This document shows positions 10,652 through 20,404 of a stretch of DNA of 52,839 nt, piece by piece (the stretch's first letter is position 1; every line of letters starts with the position of its first letter). The stretch comes from an uncultured Luminiphilus sp. (GTDB taxonomy: Bacteria; Pseudomonadota; Gammaproteobacteria; Pseudomonadales; Halieaceae). A model generated the notes under the pieces. The model was not told where the DNA came from. It saw only the letters and a list, made by a program, of their open reading frames with translations, and made no database searches. Where the stretch lies: contig CALSMP010000019.1 of assembly GCA_943787485.1 (NCBI GenBank), positions 1 to 52,839 of the forward strand, in the 5' to 3' direction. The position numbers were made by a program, and so were the translations under genes.

Positions 10652-11845
10652 TCAGCCCTCCTTCGACGGTTTTGAGATTATGTTTGCCACCGTTTCAGCA
10701 GCGCACTGGCGCGCCTTCGTATCCAGAGATTCGACCTCCTCAAGGGTGGATGGTTCAGTCAGCTGAACGCCGGCGAGGGCGGCTTCAATAACACGATCGA
10801 TATCGATAAAGCGGATATCCCGGGAGAGAAAGGAGGCGACGGCGATTTCATTGGCCGCATTGAGGACGCACATGCCACCCGGCAGGGCTATCGCTTCTTG
10901 AGCCAAGCGCAAACAAGGGAATGCGTCGAGGTCGGGTGCCCAGAAATCAAGTCGACCCGCTGCCACCAGGTCCAGTGGTTGCACGCCAGCAGAAATCCGC
11001 TCGGGCCAGGCGAGCCCATAGGCGATTGGCGTCCGCATATCGGGGTTACCCAGCTGGGCTAAAACCGACCCATCAGTGTAGCGAATCATGGAATGCACAA
11101 TACTCTGGGGATGAATAACAACATCAATGTCCTCGGGGGTGCTGGAAAACAGCCAGCAGGCCTCAGCCAGCTCCAACCCTTTATTGACCAAGGTGGCCGA
11201 ATCGACTGAAATTTTGGGCCCCATCGACCAGTTGGGATGATCACAGGCTTGCTCCGGCGTGACGTCAACCAGCTCATCGCGGGTTTTGCCTCGAAATGGT
11301 CCCCCCGAGGCCGTCAGCACAATTTTCTCTACCGATGCCATCTGAGGCCGCGCCTGATGATCCGAGGGCACGCACTGGAACATGGCATTGTGCTCACTGT
11401 CGATGGGCAGAAGCACTGCACCTCCTCTTCTGACCCCCTGCATGAAAACCGACCCGGCGCTCACCAAAGCCTCTTTGTTGGCGAGCAACAATCGCTTACC
11501 TGCCTCGGCAGCGGCGAGTGTAGGTCGCAAGCCGGCAAACCCGACAATGGCGGCCATCACGACGTCTACAACAGGATCTTCTGCTATCGCCACCGTCGCG
11601 GCATCACCCCAGCGAACCTCGGTGGTGGCTTCAGGCGGCAATCCTGCCACCACCTGCTCGGCGGCGTCTGCATCCCCCATCACCACAACGCGGGGGTTGT
11701 GGGTAGCGATCAACTCGAGCATTTTAGCGACTGACTGATTGGCCGCTAGGGCATGCACCTGATAGCGCTCGGGATAACGCTCGACAACGTCAAGGGTATT
11801 CAATCCGATAGAGCCCGTGGCCCCCAGCACGACTAGCTGTTGCAT
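10652..11845 (-). CDS. dxr: 1-deoxy-D-xylulose 5-phosphate reductoisomerase
   Basis: Second enzyme of the MEP isoprenoid pathway, turning DXP into MEP with NADPH. The 397-residue protein starts MQQLVVLGATGSIG (Rossmann nucleotide motif). The metal ligands are in LLPIDSEHNAMFQ and NKGLELAEACWLF, and ALVSAGSVF marks the NADPH domain. The frame is open 54 bases further upstream, but ATG at 11845 begins exactly at the family start, just after the cdsA stop. Confidence 0.96.
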   Translation of the reverse strand: MQQLVVLGATGSIGLNTLDVVERYPERYQVHALAANQSVAKMLELIATHNPRVVVMGDADAAEQVVAGLPPEATTEVRWGDAATVAIAEDPVVDVVMAAIVGFAGLRPTLAAAEAGKRLLLANKEALVSAGSVFMQGVRRGGAVLLPIDSEHNAMFQCVPSDHQARPQMASVEKIVLTASGGPFRGKTRDELVDVTPEQACDHPNWSMGPKISVDSATLVNKGLELAEACWLFSSTPEDIDVVIHPQSIVHSMIRYTDGSVLAQLGNPDMRTPIAYGLAWPERISAGVQPLDLVAAGRLDFWAPDLDAFPCLRLAQEAIALPGGMCVLNAANEIAVASFLSRDIRFIDIDRVIEAALAGVQLTEPSTLEEVESLDTKARQCAAETVANIISKPSKEG

Positions 11846-11847
11846 GG

Positions 11848-12684
11848 CTAATAACCCATCAAAATCAAGCCTAGAGCGAAAACCGGGGACGCACCGCACA
11901 GACTATCGAGCCGATCAAGCACACCCCCGTGTCCCGGCAGCAGTGACCCAGAGTCTTTTACCCCACTGACCCGTTTCACCATGCTGACGGTTAAGTCTCC
12001 CAGCACAGATGCGCCCGCAAAGGCCAAGCCCAGAATGAAAATTGACGGCAGCGCCAAATGCGACAGGCTCAGGGGCAGTACCGCGGCGACAACGGCTGTA
12101 ACGATCAATACGCCGAGGACGCCACCCCACAGCCCCTCCCAAGTCTTCCCCGGACTGACAGCGGGAGCCAATTTGTGGGCACCCCACTTTCTACCGACGA
12201 AATAGGCGCTGATATCTGCGGCCGCAACACCAAGAACCAGCACGACCATCAGAAACGGACCGTAGGGCAGCGACAGCAGAAAGACCGCTGACAGCCAGGT
12301 TGCAGTCAGGATTAACCATCCCATCAGGGTTCTGGTAATAGCGCTGCGCCACAACCACGTGGACCGCGGGTAGCTCTCAACCAGTAACATCGCAACCGAC
12401 CAAAAAAGGCACGCAATCCCAAGCCAAGGCTGAACAGCCGTACGGGTAGGTGCATCACCCAGCTCGCAAAAAAACCACAGAGCCACCAGACAAGCGAAAA
12501 GCACGAGGCTATACAGGCCACGCTGCCAAGACATCGTCCACCCAGCGAGTCCAGCCCACTCCCAAGCGGCCGCCATCGAGATAAAGGCAAACAGGAGCGA
12601 GAGCCAGTTCATATTCAAGAAAATAACGCTCGCAAGAAAGACACTCGCGAGGATGACAGCGGTAATGATCCGTTGTCTTAGCAC
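11848..12684 (-). CDS. cdsA: phosphatidate cytidylyltransferase
   Basis: Makes CDP-diacylglycerol from phosphatidic acid and CTP, the branch point for membrane phospholipids. The 278-residue polytopic inner-membrane protein has about seven or eight hydrophobic segments. The family signature sits near the C-terminus: SVLGDLTVSMVKRVSGVKDS followed by LPGHGGVLDRLDSL. The start is GTG at 12684, one base from the uppS stop. Confidence 0.95.
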   Translation of the reverse strand: MLRQRIITAVILASVFLASVIFLNMNWLSLLFAFISMAAAWEWAGLAGWTMSWQRGLYSLVLFACLVALWFFCELGDAPTRTAVQPWLGIACLFWSVAMLLVESYPRSTWLWRSAITRTLMGWLILTATWLSAVFLLSLPYGPFLMVVLVLGVAAADISAYFVGRKWGAHKLAPAVSPGKTWEGLWGGVLGVLIVTAVVAAVLPLSLSHLALPSIFILGLAFAGASVLGDLTVSMVKRVSGVKDSGSLLPGHGGVLDRLDSLCGASPVFALGLILMGY

Positions 12685-12685
12685 G

Positions 12686-13471
12686 CTATTCGGTCTCTCC
12701 CACCGTCGCGAGGGAACCGACCAAACTCGTAGCGGCTCTCACGCCGAAGCGTCGTTCACGCAAGCCAAATTCTGCAAGCGCTGCATCGAGGGTCTGGGCG
12801 TTAAAAGCGGGCCACAGCACGTCGGTGAACATAAGCTCGGCATACCCGAGCTGCCACAACAGGAAGTTTGAGACGCGATGATCGCCACCGGTTCGAATAC
12901 ACAGATCGAGCGGCGCCAATCCCGCGAGCGACAACGCACCTTCGACGTCACCCTCCGTAAGATCCGCTGCAGCGAGTTCTCCCCGTTCAACTCGTGATGC
13001 CAAATCGCGCATCGCATTGGTGATATCCCATTGACCGCCATAGTCAACGGCGAGCACCAGTGTACCCTCGGTATTCGTTTCCGTAGCGGCCTCACACCTC
13101 GCCATCAGCCGTTGCAAGCGGCCACTAAACCGGTCTCGACGACCAATAAAGCGCAGGCGGATATTGTCCTGATTCAGCTTTTCGGTCTCACGACGCAAAT
13201 ACCTTGAAAACAGCGCGAGCAGCGCGCGAACCTCAGCCTCGGGCCGCCCCCAGTTTTCGCTGCTAAAAGCAAACAAGGTGAGCACTTCAACGCCTCGCTG
13301 TTTGCAGGCTTCCAGTGTCGTTCGAACAGCTTCAACCCCTGCGCGATGGCCCGCGGTGACGGACAACCCGCGCTGCCTCGCCCAACGACTGTTGCCATCC
13401 ATAATGATCGCGAGGTGGCGCAGCGGCTGCTGGGCAGTTGGTGCGGGAATTGTGTCGTAGCGAGCGTTCAC
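12686..13471 (-). CDS. uppS: isoprenyl transferase (undecaprenyl diphosphate synthase)
   Basis: Cis-prenyltransferase that builds undecaprenyl diphosphate, the lipid carrier for peptidoglycan and O-antigen. The diphosphate-binding aspartate is in IIMDGNSRWARQRG (about residue 24). FAFSSENWGRP and the C-terminal DLCIRTGGDHRVSNFLLWQ are typical of the family. The start is GTG at 13471 with no clear ribosome site. No other start retains the MDGN motif. Confidence 0.96.
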   Translation of the reverse strand: MNARYDTIPAPTAQQPLRHLAIIMDGNSRWARQRGLSVTAGHRAGVEAVRTTLEACKQRGVEVLTLFAFSSENWGRPEAEVRALLALFSRYLRRETEKLNQDNIRLRFIGRRDRFSGRLQRLMARCEAATETNTEGTLVLAVDYGGQWDITNAMRDLASRVERGELAAADLTEGDVEGALSLAGLAPLDLCIRTGGDHRVSNFLLWQLGYAELMFTDVLWPAFNAQTLDAALAEFGLRERRFGVRAATSLVGSLATVGETE

Positions 13472-13497
13472 GAAGTCAAGGGACTGAAGCGTGAGCT

Positions 13498-14055
13498 TCA
13501 GATTTCCATCAAGTCGGCTTCTTTGACAGCCAAGGCTTCTTCTACCTTAGCTATATAGCTATCGGTCAGCTTCTGAATCAGATCCTGGCCGCGGCGGTCA
13601 TCGTCCTCCGAAATTTCCTTGTCCTTGACCAAATCTTTAAGCAGGCTGTTGGCATCGCGGCGCGCATTGCGAATGGAGACACGACCGGCCTCAGCTTCTG
13701 CTTTTGCCTGCTTGATGTAGCCGCGTCTGGTTTCCTCGGTGAGCATCGGCATAGGGATACGGATAACATCTCCCGCAGTAGCCGGATTTAGCCCAAGACC
13801 AGACTTCATAATCGCTTTTTCAATAACGGGCGTCATGCTCTTGTCGAAAGCAGTGACCGCTAGGGTTCGCGCGTCCTCCACATTAATGTTTGCCAACTGG
13901 TTCAGCGGCGTCTCTGCCCCGTAATACTCCGCGCGGACACCATCGAGCAGGCTCGGGTGGGCACGGCCGGTTCTTATTTTGTTGAAGTTATGAGCAAGCG
14001 CCTCAAGGGATTTTTCCATGCGCTGCTGCGTATCTTGCTTGATATCGTCAATCAT
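13498..14055 (-). CDS. frr: ribosome recycling factor
   Basis: Splits post-termination ribosomes together with EF-G. The 185-residue protein begins [20 protein letters not shown]. It carries [15 protein letters not shown] and the domain-II region [18 protein letters not shown], and ends in the long third helix of the triple-helix bundle. A GTG lies one codon upstream at 14058, but ATG at 14055 matches the family start. It is 54 bases after pyrH. Confidence 0.96.
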   Translation of the reverse strand: MIDDIKQDTQQRMEKSLEALAHNFNKIRTGRAHPSLLDGVRAEYYGAETPLNQLANINVEDARTLAVTAFDKSMTPVIEKAIMKSGLGLNPATAGDVIRIPMPMLTEETRRGYIKQAKAEAEAGRVSIRNARRDANSLLKDLVKDKEISEDDDRRGQDLIQKLTDSYIAKVEEALAVKEADLMEI

Positions 14056-14112
14056 CACTCTTCTTCCATTTCCGGGCCCAAGTCCACTGTCGCCCGCATC
14101 CTTTTGTCGGCG

Positions 14113-14838
14113 CTACCTGATGAGAGTGCCCTCATCGCCACCACGCACAATACTGAGCAGGGCGCCCCGTTCCGCCATGTCAAAAACCCGGACCGGCAAA
14201 TTATGGTCCCGACACAGACAAATCGCTGTGAGATCCATGACCTCCAATTTCTTATCGAGCACTTCATCGAAGGTCAGCTCGTCGTATCGCATGGCGTTGC
14301 TATCCTTCATCGGATCAGCACTGTAAACCCCGTCAACTTTAGTCGCCTTCAGCACTAAATCGGCATCGATCTCAATCCCTCTCAGGCACGCCGCTGAGTC
14401 AGTAGTAAAAAATGGGTTACCGGTCCCTGCTGAGAAAATCACGACGTCGCCGTTGCTCAGCGCCCGTATCGCCTTGCGCCGATCATAGTGATCGACCACT
14501 CCGCTCATGGGGATCGAGGACATCACTTGGGTCGCAATGTTTGAGCGCTCGAGAGCATCACGCATTGCCAGGGCATTCATCACCGTGGCGAGCATTCCCA
14601 TATGATCGCCCGTAACTCGGTCCAGACCGGCCGCCTGCAGCGCTTTACCGCGGAACAGGTTACCGCCACCAACCACTAGGCCAACCTGAACACCAATGCC
14701 CACCAACTGCCCAACTTCCAGCGCCAACTGATCGAGCACTTTGGGGTCGATGCCGAAGGCCTCATCGCCCGTCAGAGCCTCGCCGCTCAGCTTCAAGAGG
14801 ATGCGTTTATAAATTTTTTCTTTCACCGCCCCACTCAC
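14113..14838 (-). CDS. pyrH: UMP kinase
   Basis: Amino-acid-kinase-fold enzyme phosphorylating UMP to UDP, hexameric and usually GTP-activated and UTP-inhibited. The 241 residues equal the E. coli length. Motifs: [40 protein letters not shown], and [13 protein letters not shown]. The start is GTG at 14838; a second GTG four codons on is also possible. It is separated from tsf by 145 bases holding a terminator, so it probably has its own promoter. Confidence 0.96.
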   Translation of the reverse strand: MSGAVKEKIYKRILLKLSGEALTGDEAFGIDPKVLDQLALEVGQLVGIGVQVGLVVGGGNLFRGKALQAAGLDRVTGDHMGMLATVMNALAMRDALERSNIATQVMSSIPMSGVVDHYDRRKAIRALSNGDVVIFSAGTGNPFFTTDSAACLRGIEIDADLVLKATKVDGVYSADPMKDSNAMRYDELTFDEVLDKKLEVMDLTAICLCRDHNLPVRVFDMAERGALLSIVRGGDEGTLIR

Positions 14839-14898
14839 CTAAGATTTGCTGTGCGAGATACTACCGGAATCCTCACGCCGGCGTTAGGCGCGCTGATA

Positions 14899-14916
14899 GC
14901 CAAATTCCCATTTGGC
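14899..14916. repeat. short perfect inverted repeat between tsf and pyrH
   Basis: GCCAAAT, four bases, ATTTGGC: seven paired bases with a tetraloop. It lies between the tsf terminator and the likely pyrH promoter region. It could be an operator or a transcript hairpin. Its 5-6 A/T pairs make it a weak hairpin, and I see no gene whose terminator it would be. Confidence 0.4.
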
Positions 14917-14931
14917 AGGATTTTTGCCCAT

Positions 14932-14957
14932 AAAAAACGGGGCTGATGCCCCGTTTT
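14932..14957 (-). terminator. Rho-independent terminator after tsf
   Basis: Perfect inverted repeat AAAACGGGGC-TGAT-GCCCCGTTTT. On the leftward transcript it reads as a GC-rich ten-pair stem running into six U residues. It lies 27 bases past the tsf stop and so ends the rpsB-tsf transcript ahead of pyrH. T residues on the other side make it potentially bidirectional. Confidence 0.9.
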
Positions 14958-14983
14958 CTGTTGCCCTGCACGCCATAGCTGCC

Positions 14984-15838
14984 TCAACCGTTGAGCTGGG
15001 CCGCCACTTCGTCGGCAAAATCGACTTTTTCGACCTCAATGCCCTCGCCAACCTCAAAACGGGAAAAAGACACCACTTCTGCTCCGGCCGCTTTGACCAG
15101 CTTACCCACGGTTGTATCAGGGTCTTTCACGAAGGCCTGCTCGGTCAAACTGTTTTCGGCGAGATACTTCTTGATACGCCCATCGATCATTTTCTCGATG
15201 ATTTCAGCGGGCTTGCCCGATTCCTGAGCCTGCGCAGTAAAGATGGCTCTCTCTTTGTCGATCAATTCCTGAGGCATATGCTCTGGAGAGACCACCTGAG
15301 GATTCACAGCCGCAACGTGCATCGCAACATCTCGCGCTAAATCTTGATCACCACCCTTGAGCTCAACCAGTACGGCGATTCGCTTGTTACCGTGTACATA
15401 GCCGCCAAGAACACCTGAGCCATCAATCATGGCTGCCCGACGGACCCCGATGTTCTCGCCAATTTTTTGGACCAAGGCTTCACGGGCCGCTTCAATTGCA
15501 CCACTCTTCAGCGATTCGACATCGTCAGAGCGGCTTTCGAAAACAGCATCCGTCACCATGCTTACGAAGTTGAGGAAGTTCTCGTCTCGCGCCACAAAGT
15601 CGGTCTCACTGTTCACCTCGACCAAAATACCGTAGCCACCATCTTCGGCAATACGCATCGCAACCACACCATCCGCGGCAATTCGACCCGCTTTCTTTGC
15701 CGCCTTCATGCCACTGGACTTACGCAGCGCCTCAATAGCTGCCTCTACGTCATTATTGGCCTCAGCAAGCGCTTTTTTGCACTCCATAAGCCCTAGACCA
15801 GTGCGTTCACGTAACTCTTTCACCAATGCTGCAGACAT
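14984..15838 (-). CDS. tsf: translation elongation factor Ts
   Basis: Guanine-nucleotide exchange factor for EF-Tu. The 284-residue protein starts [20 protein letters not shown] (UBA-like N-terminal domain). It has the exchange-loop motif [13 protein letters not shown] near residue 80 and two core subdomains. The frame is open 60 bases further upstream, but ATG at 15838 is the family start. It is followed by a strong terminator and preceded by a GC hairpin in the rpsB-tsf gap. Confidence 0.97.
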   Translation of the reverse strand: MSAALVKELRERTGLGLMECKKALAEANNDVEAAIEALRKSSGMKAAKKAGRIAADGVVAMRIAEDGGYGILVEVNSETDFVARDENFLNFVSMVTDAVFESRSDDVESLKSGAIEAAREALVQKIGENIGVRRAAMIDGSGVLGGYVHGNKRIAVLVELKGGDQDLARDVAMHVAAVNPQVVSPEHMPQELIDKERAIFTAQAQESGKPAEIIEKMIDGRIKKYLAENSLTEQAFVKDPDTTVGKLVKAAGAEVVSFSRFEVGEGIEVEKVDFADEVAAQLNG

Positions 15839-15919
15839 AATTAATTCCTCGTTCAGGTACCGAGCAGCAACGCTCGCCCCTGAGTTAGTACAGCTCAAGC
15901 TGTCAAATGTTGGGAGGAC

Positions 15920-15936
15920 GCCGCGGCCTGCGCGGC
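15920..15936 (-). other. GC-rich hairpin between rpsB and tsf
   Basis: GCCGCG-GCCTG-CGCGGC forms a six-pair all-GC stem eight bases beyond the rpsB stop, with no U-run after it. This suggests an RNA processing, stability or partial-attenuation element setting the S2/EF-Ts ratio rather than a full terminator. That function is inferred. Confidence 0.5.
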
Positions 15937-15943
15937 GCCGTAA

Positions 15944-16714
15944 TCACGCTTCGGTCGGGGCCTCGTCGGTGGCGGGCGCTTCAGCAGCCTCTTCCACTTC
16001 GACGAACTCATCAGCCTGGGGCACCTCGCCACGTTCAGCCTTTCCTGCCAACACAGCGTCGGAAACGGCATTCACATAGAGTTTGATTGCCCGGATGGCG
16101 TCATCATTGCCGGGAATAACGAAATCGACGCCATCGGGATTACTGTTGGTGTCGACAATCCCGATCACAGGGATTCCAAGCTTATTGGCTTCAGTGATCG
16201 CGATGCGCTCGTGGTCGACATCGACCACAAAAAGCACGTCGGGAAGACCCGCCATCTCCTTAATACCGCCGACAGACCGCTCCAACTTCTCCTTGGCCCG
16301 CGTGCGCATCAGCGCTTCTTTCTTAGTCAGCCGGGCAAACGTGCCATCTGCCTCTTGTTCTTCGAACTCGCGAAGTCGCTTGATAGAGGCGCGGACCGTC
16401 TTGTAATTGGTCAACATGCCACCAAGCCAACGGTGGCTCACATACGGCATGCCGCAGCGTTCCGCCTGCTCTTGAATAATTTTCCCTGCAGCGCGCTTGG
16501 TTCCCACGAACATGATGTTGTTCTTGTTGCTCGCCAGGCGCTTCACATAGTCCAAAGCCTCGTTGAAGGCGGGCACCGTGTGCTCGAGATTGATAATGTG
16601 AATTTTGTTACGAGCCCCGAAAATGTACTGGTCCATTTTGGGGTTCCAGAAACGGGTCTGGTGCCCGAAATGTGCGCCTGCCTGCAGCAGATCGCGCATG
16701 CTTACCTGCGTCAT
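15944..16714 (-). CDS. rpsB: 30S ribosomal protein S2
   Basis: The 256-residue S2 starts [20 protein letters not shown] and contains [28 protein letters not shown] and the C-terminal block [19 protein letters not shown]. An acidic Glu/Ala-rich tail follows (about 30 residues). The start at 16714 has AAGGA upstream. It is the first gene of the rpsB-tsf unit, divergent from map, and preceded by a structured leader that probably mediates S2 autoregulation. Confidence 0.97.
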   Translation of the reverse strand: MTQVSMRDLLQAGAHFGHQTRFWNPKMDQYIFGARNKIHIINLEHTVPAFNEALDYVKRLASNKNNIMFVGTKRAAGKIIQEQAERCGMPYVSHRWLGGMLTNYKTVRASIKRLREFEEQEADGTFARLTKKEALMRTRAKEKLERSVGGIKEMAGLPDVLFVVDVDHERIAITEANKLGIPVIGIVDTNSNPDGVDFVIPGNDDAIRAIKLYVNAVSDAVLAGKAERGEVPQADEFVEVEEAAEAPATDEAPTEA

Positions 16715-16743
16715 GATTGCTTCCTTATTTGGGTTACTCTTCC

Positions 16744-16801
16744 GATCACCGCCTGAGTCCAACTGGCTATGCCAGCACCCGGCTCAGGTGACGGGGTGAT
16801 C
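16744..16801 (-). ncRNA. structured rpsB leader (t44-like, S2 autoregulation candidate)
   Basis: In the 5' leader of rpsB three nested inverted repeats are exact: GATCACC/GGTGATC (16744-16750 with 16795-16801), CCTGAG/CTCAGG (16752-16757 with 16783-16788) and CTGGC/GCCAG with a three-base loop (16763-16775). The position, between map and rpsB just upstream of the S2 ribosome site, is that of the known t44/rpsB leader family, at which S2 represses its own operon. The assignment rests on location and folding, not on a covariance-model match. Confidence 0.6.
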
Positions 16802-16880
16802 GTGCTTCGTTAGGCCATCGCTAGAGGCTGAACCCCTAATGGTTGGCAGTGTTCCGCGCCCAACGTGGCCGCGGGCGCGC

Positions 16881-16909
16881 TTTATACCACAAGCTGTAGC
16901 CAGACTAAA
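16881..16909 (-). promoter_or_regulatory. probable rpsB promoter
   Basis: Leftward TATAAA (16881-16886) lies 17 bases from TTTAGT (16904-16909) and is followed by a GC-rich discriminator (GCGCGCCCGC). That discriminator is typical of growth-rate and stringently controlled ribosomal promoters. The -35 match is poor, so confidence is moderate. Predicted transcription begins about 70 bases before the leader stems. Confidence 0.45.
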
Positions 16910-16915
16910 GCCCCA

Positions 16916-16944
16916 AAGACAGGGCATCCGGCTTCCGCTACAAT
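16916..16944 (+). promoter_or_regulatory. probable map promoter
   Basis: AAGACA (16916-16921), a spacer of exactly 17 bases and TACAAT (16939-16944). The -35 matches sigma-70 consensus at four of six positions and the -10 at five of six. The start of transcription would be about 25 bases ahead of the map ATG, giving a short leader. Confidence 0.55.
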
Positions 16945-16975
16945 AGGCCCATTGTTAACCTAAGACGATATTTTC

Positions 16976-17755
16976 ATGCCAGTAACACCCAAAACTCAGG
17001 AAGAAATCGAGGGCATGCGCGTGGCCGGACGTCTCGCCGCCGACGTTCTGGAGATGATCGAGCCACTGATTGAGGTGGGGATGACCACCGCCGAGATCGA
17101 CAGGATTTGCCACGATTACATCGTAGAGGTTCAGCAAGCGATCCCCGCACCGCTGAACTATCACGGGTTCCCCAAATCGATCTGCACCTCCGTTAATGAG
17201 GTCATCTGCCACGGCATTCCCTCCGACAGCAAGCGCCTAAAAAATGGCGACATCGTCAATATCGACGTCACCGTCATCAAAGACGGGTGGCACGGCGACA
17301 CCAGCATCATGGTTGGCGTCGGTGATGTTGCGCCCCACGCTGAGCGTCTCATGCGTATCACCCAGGAGTGTTTATACCGGGCTCTGGAAGTGGTCAAACC
17401 CGGCGCAACGCTGGGGGATATCGGTCATGTCATCCAACAGCACGCGGAAGGCAATTACTATTCAGTAGTGAGGGAATACTGCGGTCACGGGATCGGCCAA
17501 ATATTCCATGAAGAACCTCAGGTACTGCATTACGGCAGGCCCGGTGAGGGCATGGTGTTGGCGGAAGGAATGACCTTCACCATAGAGCCCATGATCAATG
17601 CGGGAAAACGCCACACAAAACTAAACGTGAAAGACGGATGGACCGTCACGACTAAGGACGGTCGGCTATCGGCGCAGTGGGAACACACGCTGGCCGTCAC
17701 GTCGACGGGTTGCGAAGTGTTTACCCGCCGAAGCAATGAAAATTTGCCCTGCTAA
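16976..17755 (+). CDS. map: type I methionine aminopeptidase
   Basis: Removes the initiator methionine from nascent proteins. The 259-residue pita-bread-fold protein has the metal ligands in VNIDVTVIKDGWHGDTS (two Asp), HGIGQIFHEEPQ (His), FTIEPMI (Glu) and QWEHTLAVT (Glu). The substrate-site His is in EVICHGIPS. It is divergent from rpsB and its TAA is immediately followed by the glnD ATG with no spacer. Confidence 0.97.
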   Translation: MPVTPKTQEEIEGMRVAGRLAADVLEMIEPLIEVGMTTAEIDRICHDYIVEVQQAIPAPLNYHGFPKSICTSVNEVICHGIPSDSKRLKNGDIVNIDVTVIKDGWHGDTSIMVGVGDVAPHAERLMRITQECLYRALEVVKPGATLGDIGHVIQQHAEGNYYSVVREYCGHGIGQIFHEEPQVLHYGRPGEGMVLAEGMTFTIEPMINAGKRHTKLNVKDGWTVTTKDGRLSAQWEHTLAVTSTGCEVFTRRSNENLPC

Positions 17756-20404
17756 ATGACTGCCTCCTCGACTGACACTGCCCCCGTAATCCAAGACACG
17801 GGTAATCTCACTGCAGATTGCCAGCAGTTTCTGAAGACCATAACGGAAACCCTAGCGTCACAGTTCCATCCGACCAAACCGATCTGGCCCCTGCTCGCCG
17901 CCCGAGCAGAAGCCATGGATCAGTTGATAGGCCACCTGTGGTCCAAAGCCGACCTCGACAATGCGAGGCTGGGCATTTTTGCGGTGGGCGGCTACGGACG
18001 GGGCGAGCTCTTTCCCCAATCGGATATTGATTTACTCCTCCTTTCAGAGAGTGAGCCTTCAGCGGAGCTAGGTGAGCGATTATCAAGCTTGTTGCAGCAG
18101 CTATGGGACATTGGCTTGAAAGTGGGCTCCAGTGTCCGCTCAATAGCTGAGTGTGTCGATCTCGCCGCCAGCGATCTCAGCGTTTTTACAACGCTGATCG
18201 AAGCGAGACCGATAGTAGGTGATGCATCATTGCTAGACAGCCTTACCCACAAAGTGGGCTCTGACGCCATGTGGAGCAGCAAGGACTTCTACTTGGCAAA
18301 GCTCACCGAGACCAATGAGCGCCACGATAGATTTGCCAACACCGAGAATAACCTAGAACCCAACGTCAAAAACGGGCCTGGAGGACTTCGGGATATTCAG
18401 GTAATTGGTTGGATTGCCAAGCGCCACTATGGCATCTCTCTCGAGTCCCTCGATGAGGTCGATTATCTGAATCCCGATGAGAAACGCATGCTTGAAGCGG
18501 GCAAGAACTTTATCGGTCAGGTTCGATTCGCGCTGCACACGCTCACAGGAAGAGAGGAAGACAGACTACTGTTTGACCATCAGCGTAAGCTCGCTGGCCT
18601 GTGGGAGATGGTCGACGGAGAAAAACTTGCCGTTGAGCAATTCATGCAGGTTTACTACCGATGGGCGCAGGCGATCGGTCAGCTCTACGAGCTCGTCATG
18701 CAGGCGTTCGATCAGCAGATCCTGCGGGCGGAAGGCGACTTTCCGAAAGTGACCATTGATAACGATTTTGAAGTGATCGGCGGCTTATTGTCGGCGCGCC
18801 ACTCAGGAGTCTTCAGCGAAAAACCGAGCAATCTTTTGCGCGCCTTTGTAGTACTGGCCAACGATTCCACCATAACGGGCATCGCGCCCCGTACCTGGCG
18901 CTTGCTGCGAGCTGCACAGCACCGTATCGATCCGGCGTTTCGTGCCAACCCAGAGAATCAAGCGTGCTTCATGGCCCTGTTGCAGTCACCCTTTGGGGTC
19001 ACCATGCAGCTGCGTCGAATGGCCCGCCACGGCATTTTAGGGCGCTACCTTCCTGAGTTTGGACGCATCGTAGGGCAGATGCAGTTCGATCTTTTTCATG
19101 CCTACACTGTGGATGCGCACACCTTAGAAGTACTCGCCAATACTCGACGATTCATGCGCGCTGACTTCACCGACAAGTTCCCGGTATCCACCCGTATTGC
19201 CCAGCGACTACGAAAGCCGGTATTGCTGTACATTGCCGCGCTGTACCACGACATTGGTAAAGGCCGCGGAGGCGACCACTCCGAACTTGGAGCTGTTGAC
19301 GCTCATGGCTTTTGCCAGCGACATGGCCTCGACCAACGCGACACAGAACTTGTGGTGTGGTTGGTAAAAAACCACTTATTCATGAGCTCCTTCTCGCAGC
19401 GCAAAGATATCTCCGATCCTGATGAGATACTTAAATTCGCCTCCCATGTGATTACAGAAGAGCGCCTTGACTACCTCTATACGTTGACGGTGGCAGATAT
19501 CCACGGGACCAACCCCGAGCTATGGAACGCCTGGCGGAGCTCACTGCTCCGCCAGACCTACACCGAAACCCGCCGTGCGCTTCGTCGAGGCCTCGAAAAC
19601 CCACTCGCACGGGAAGATGCGGTGAATGCGACCCGTGCGGCGGCAGCCGACCTGCTCGAATATCGAGGGTTCCTGAGTTCTGATATGGAAACCGTATGGG
19701 CCTCCCGGGACGATGATTATTTTCTGCGGGAGCGCCCGGAGGACATAGCGTGGCATACAGAGGCGATAGCCAATCACCAGCAGCCCGAAAAACCGCTGGT
19801 GCTAGTGCAACAAAGCCAGGATTCCTCGGTGGCCAACGCCACCCAAATCTTCGTGCATGCGCCCGATCAGCCGGAATTATTTGCCCTGCTCTGTAGCGAG
19901 ATTGAATTTCTGGAACTCAGCATCAACGATGCCCGCATTTATTCGGGTACCAACGGCGCCACGCTCGATACTTTTTTTGTCTTGAAAGCCGATGGAACGG
20001 CGGTGCCCGATGACGCCGCGACCCTTGAAACAATTCGCTCAGCCCTTCAGCGGGCATTGGACGCTCGGCACAAGCGATCGTTCTCCCGTCGGGTCCCACG
20101 CCGGCAAAAATCCTTCGTAATACCCACAGAAACATCACTCTATCAGGACCACAATCGCGGGTGGAGTGTTCTTGAGCTGACCACCTGGGACAAACCCGGC
20201 TTGCTCGCGCACATTGGATCAATCTTCGTGGATCAGGGGGTCGGCCTTCAGGCTGCCAAAATCCAAACCCTCGGCGAGCGCGTGGAAGATGTTTTCTTTA
20301 TCACTGACCGCCGGGGGCACATGATTGAGGATCAAGAAGCACTCGACCGGTTAGCCACCACTTTGCGCGAAACTCTCGATGAGGAAGTCGCTGCCGTATC
20401 ATGA
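17756..20404 (+). CDS. glnD: bifunctional uridylyltransferase/uridylyl-removing enzyme
   Basis: Nitrogen sensor that uridylylates PII proteins under nitrogen limitation and removes UMP when glutamine is high. The 882-residue protein has, in order: a nucleotidyltransferase domain (GGYGRGELFPQSDIDLLLL near residue 80, with the two catalytic Asp), a PII-UTase helical region with KNGPGGLRDIQ, an HD domain (LYHDIGKGRGGDHSELG near residue 500) and two C-terminal ACT domains for glutamine binding (from about residue 700). It directly abuts map and overlaps dapC by four bases. Confidence 0.97.
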   Translation: MTASSTDTAPVIQDTGNLTADCQQFLKTITETLASQFHPTKPIWPLLAARAEAMDQLIGHLWSKADLDNARLGIFAVGGYGRGELFPQSDIDLLLLSESEPSAELGERLSSLLQQLWDIGLKVGSSVRSIAECVDLAASDLSVFTTLIEARPIVGDASLLDSLTHKVGSDAMWSSKDFYLAKLTETNERHDRFANTENNLEPNVKNGPGGLRDIQVIGWIAKRHYGISLESLDEVDYLNPDEKRMLEAGKNFIGQVRFALHTLTGREEDRLLFDHQRKLAGLWEMVDGEKLAVEQFMQVYYRWAQAIGQLYELVMQAFDQQILRAEGDFPKVTIDNDFEVIGGLLSARHSGVFSEKPSNLLRAFVVLANDSTITGIAPRTWRLLRAAQHRIDPAFRANPENQACFMALLQSPFGVTMQLRRMARHGILGRYLPEFGRIVGQMQFDLFHAYTVDAHTLEVLANTRRFMRADFTDKFPVSTRIAQRLRKPVLLYIAALYHDIGKGRGGDHSELGAVDAHGFCQRHGLDQRDTELVVWLVKNHLFMSSFSQRKDISDPDEILKFASHVITEERLDYLYTLTVADIHGTNPELWNAWRSSLLRQTYTETRRALRRGLENPLAREDAVNATRAAAADLLEYRGFLSSDMETVWASRDDDYFLRERPEDIAWHTEAIANHQQPEKPLVLVQQSQDSSVANATQIFVHAPDQPELFALLCSEIEFLELSINDARIYSGTNGATLDTFFVLKADGTAVPDDAATLETIRSALQRALDARHKRSFSRRVPRRQKSFVIPTETSLYQDHNRGWSVLELTTWDKPGLLAHIGSIFVDQGVGLQAAKIQTLGERVEDVFFITDRRGHMIEDQEALDRLATTLRETLDEEVAAVS

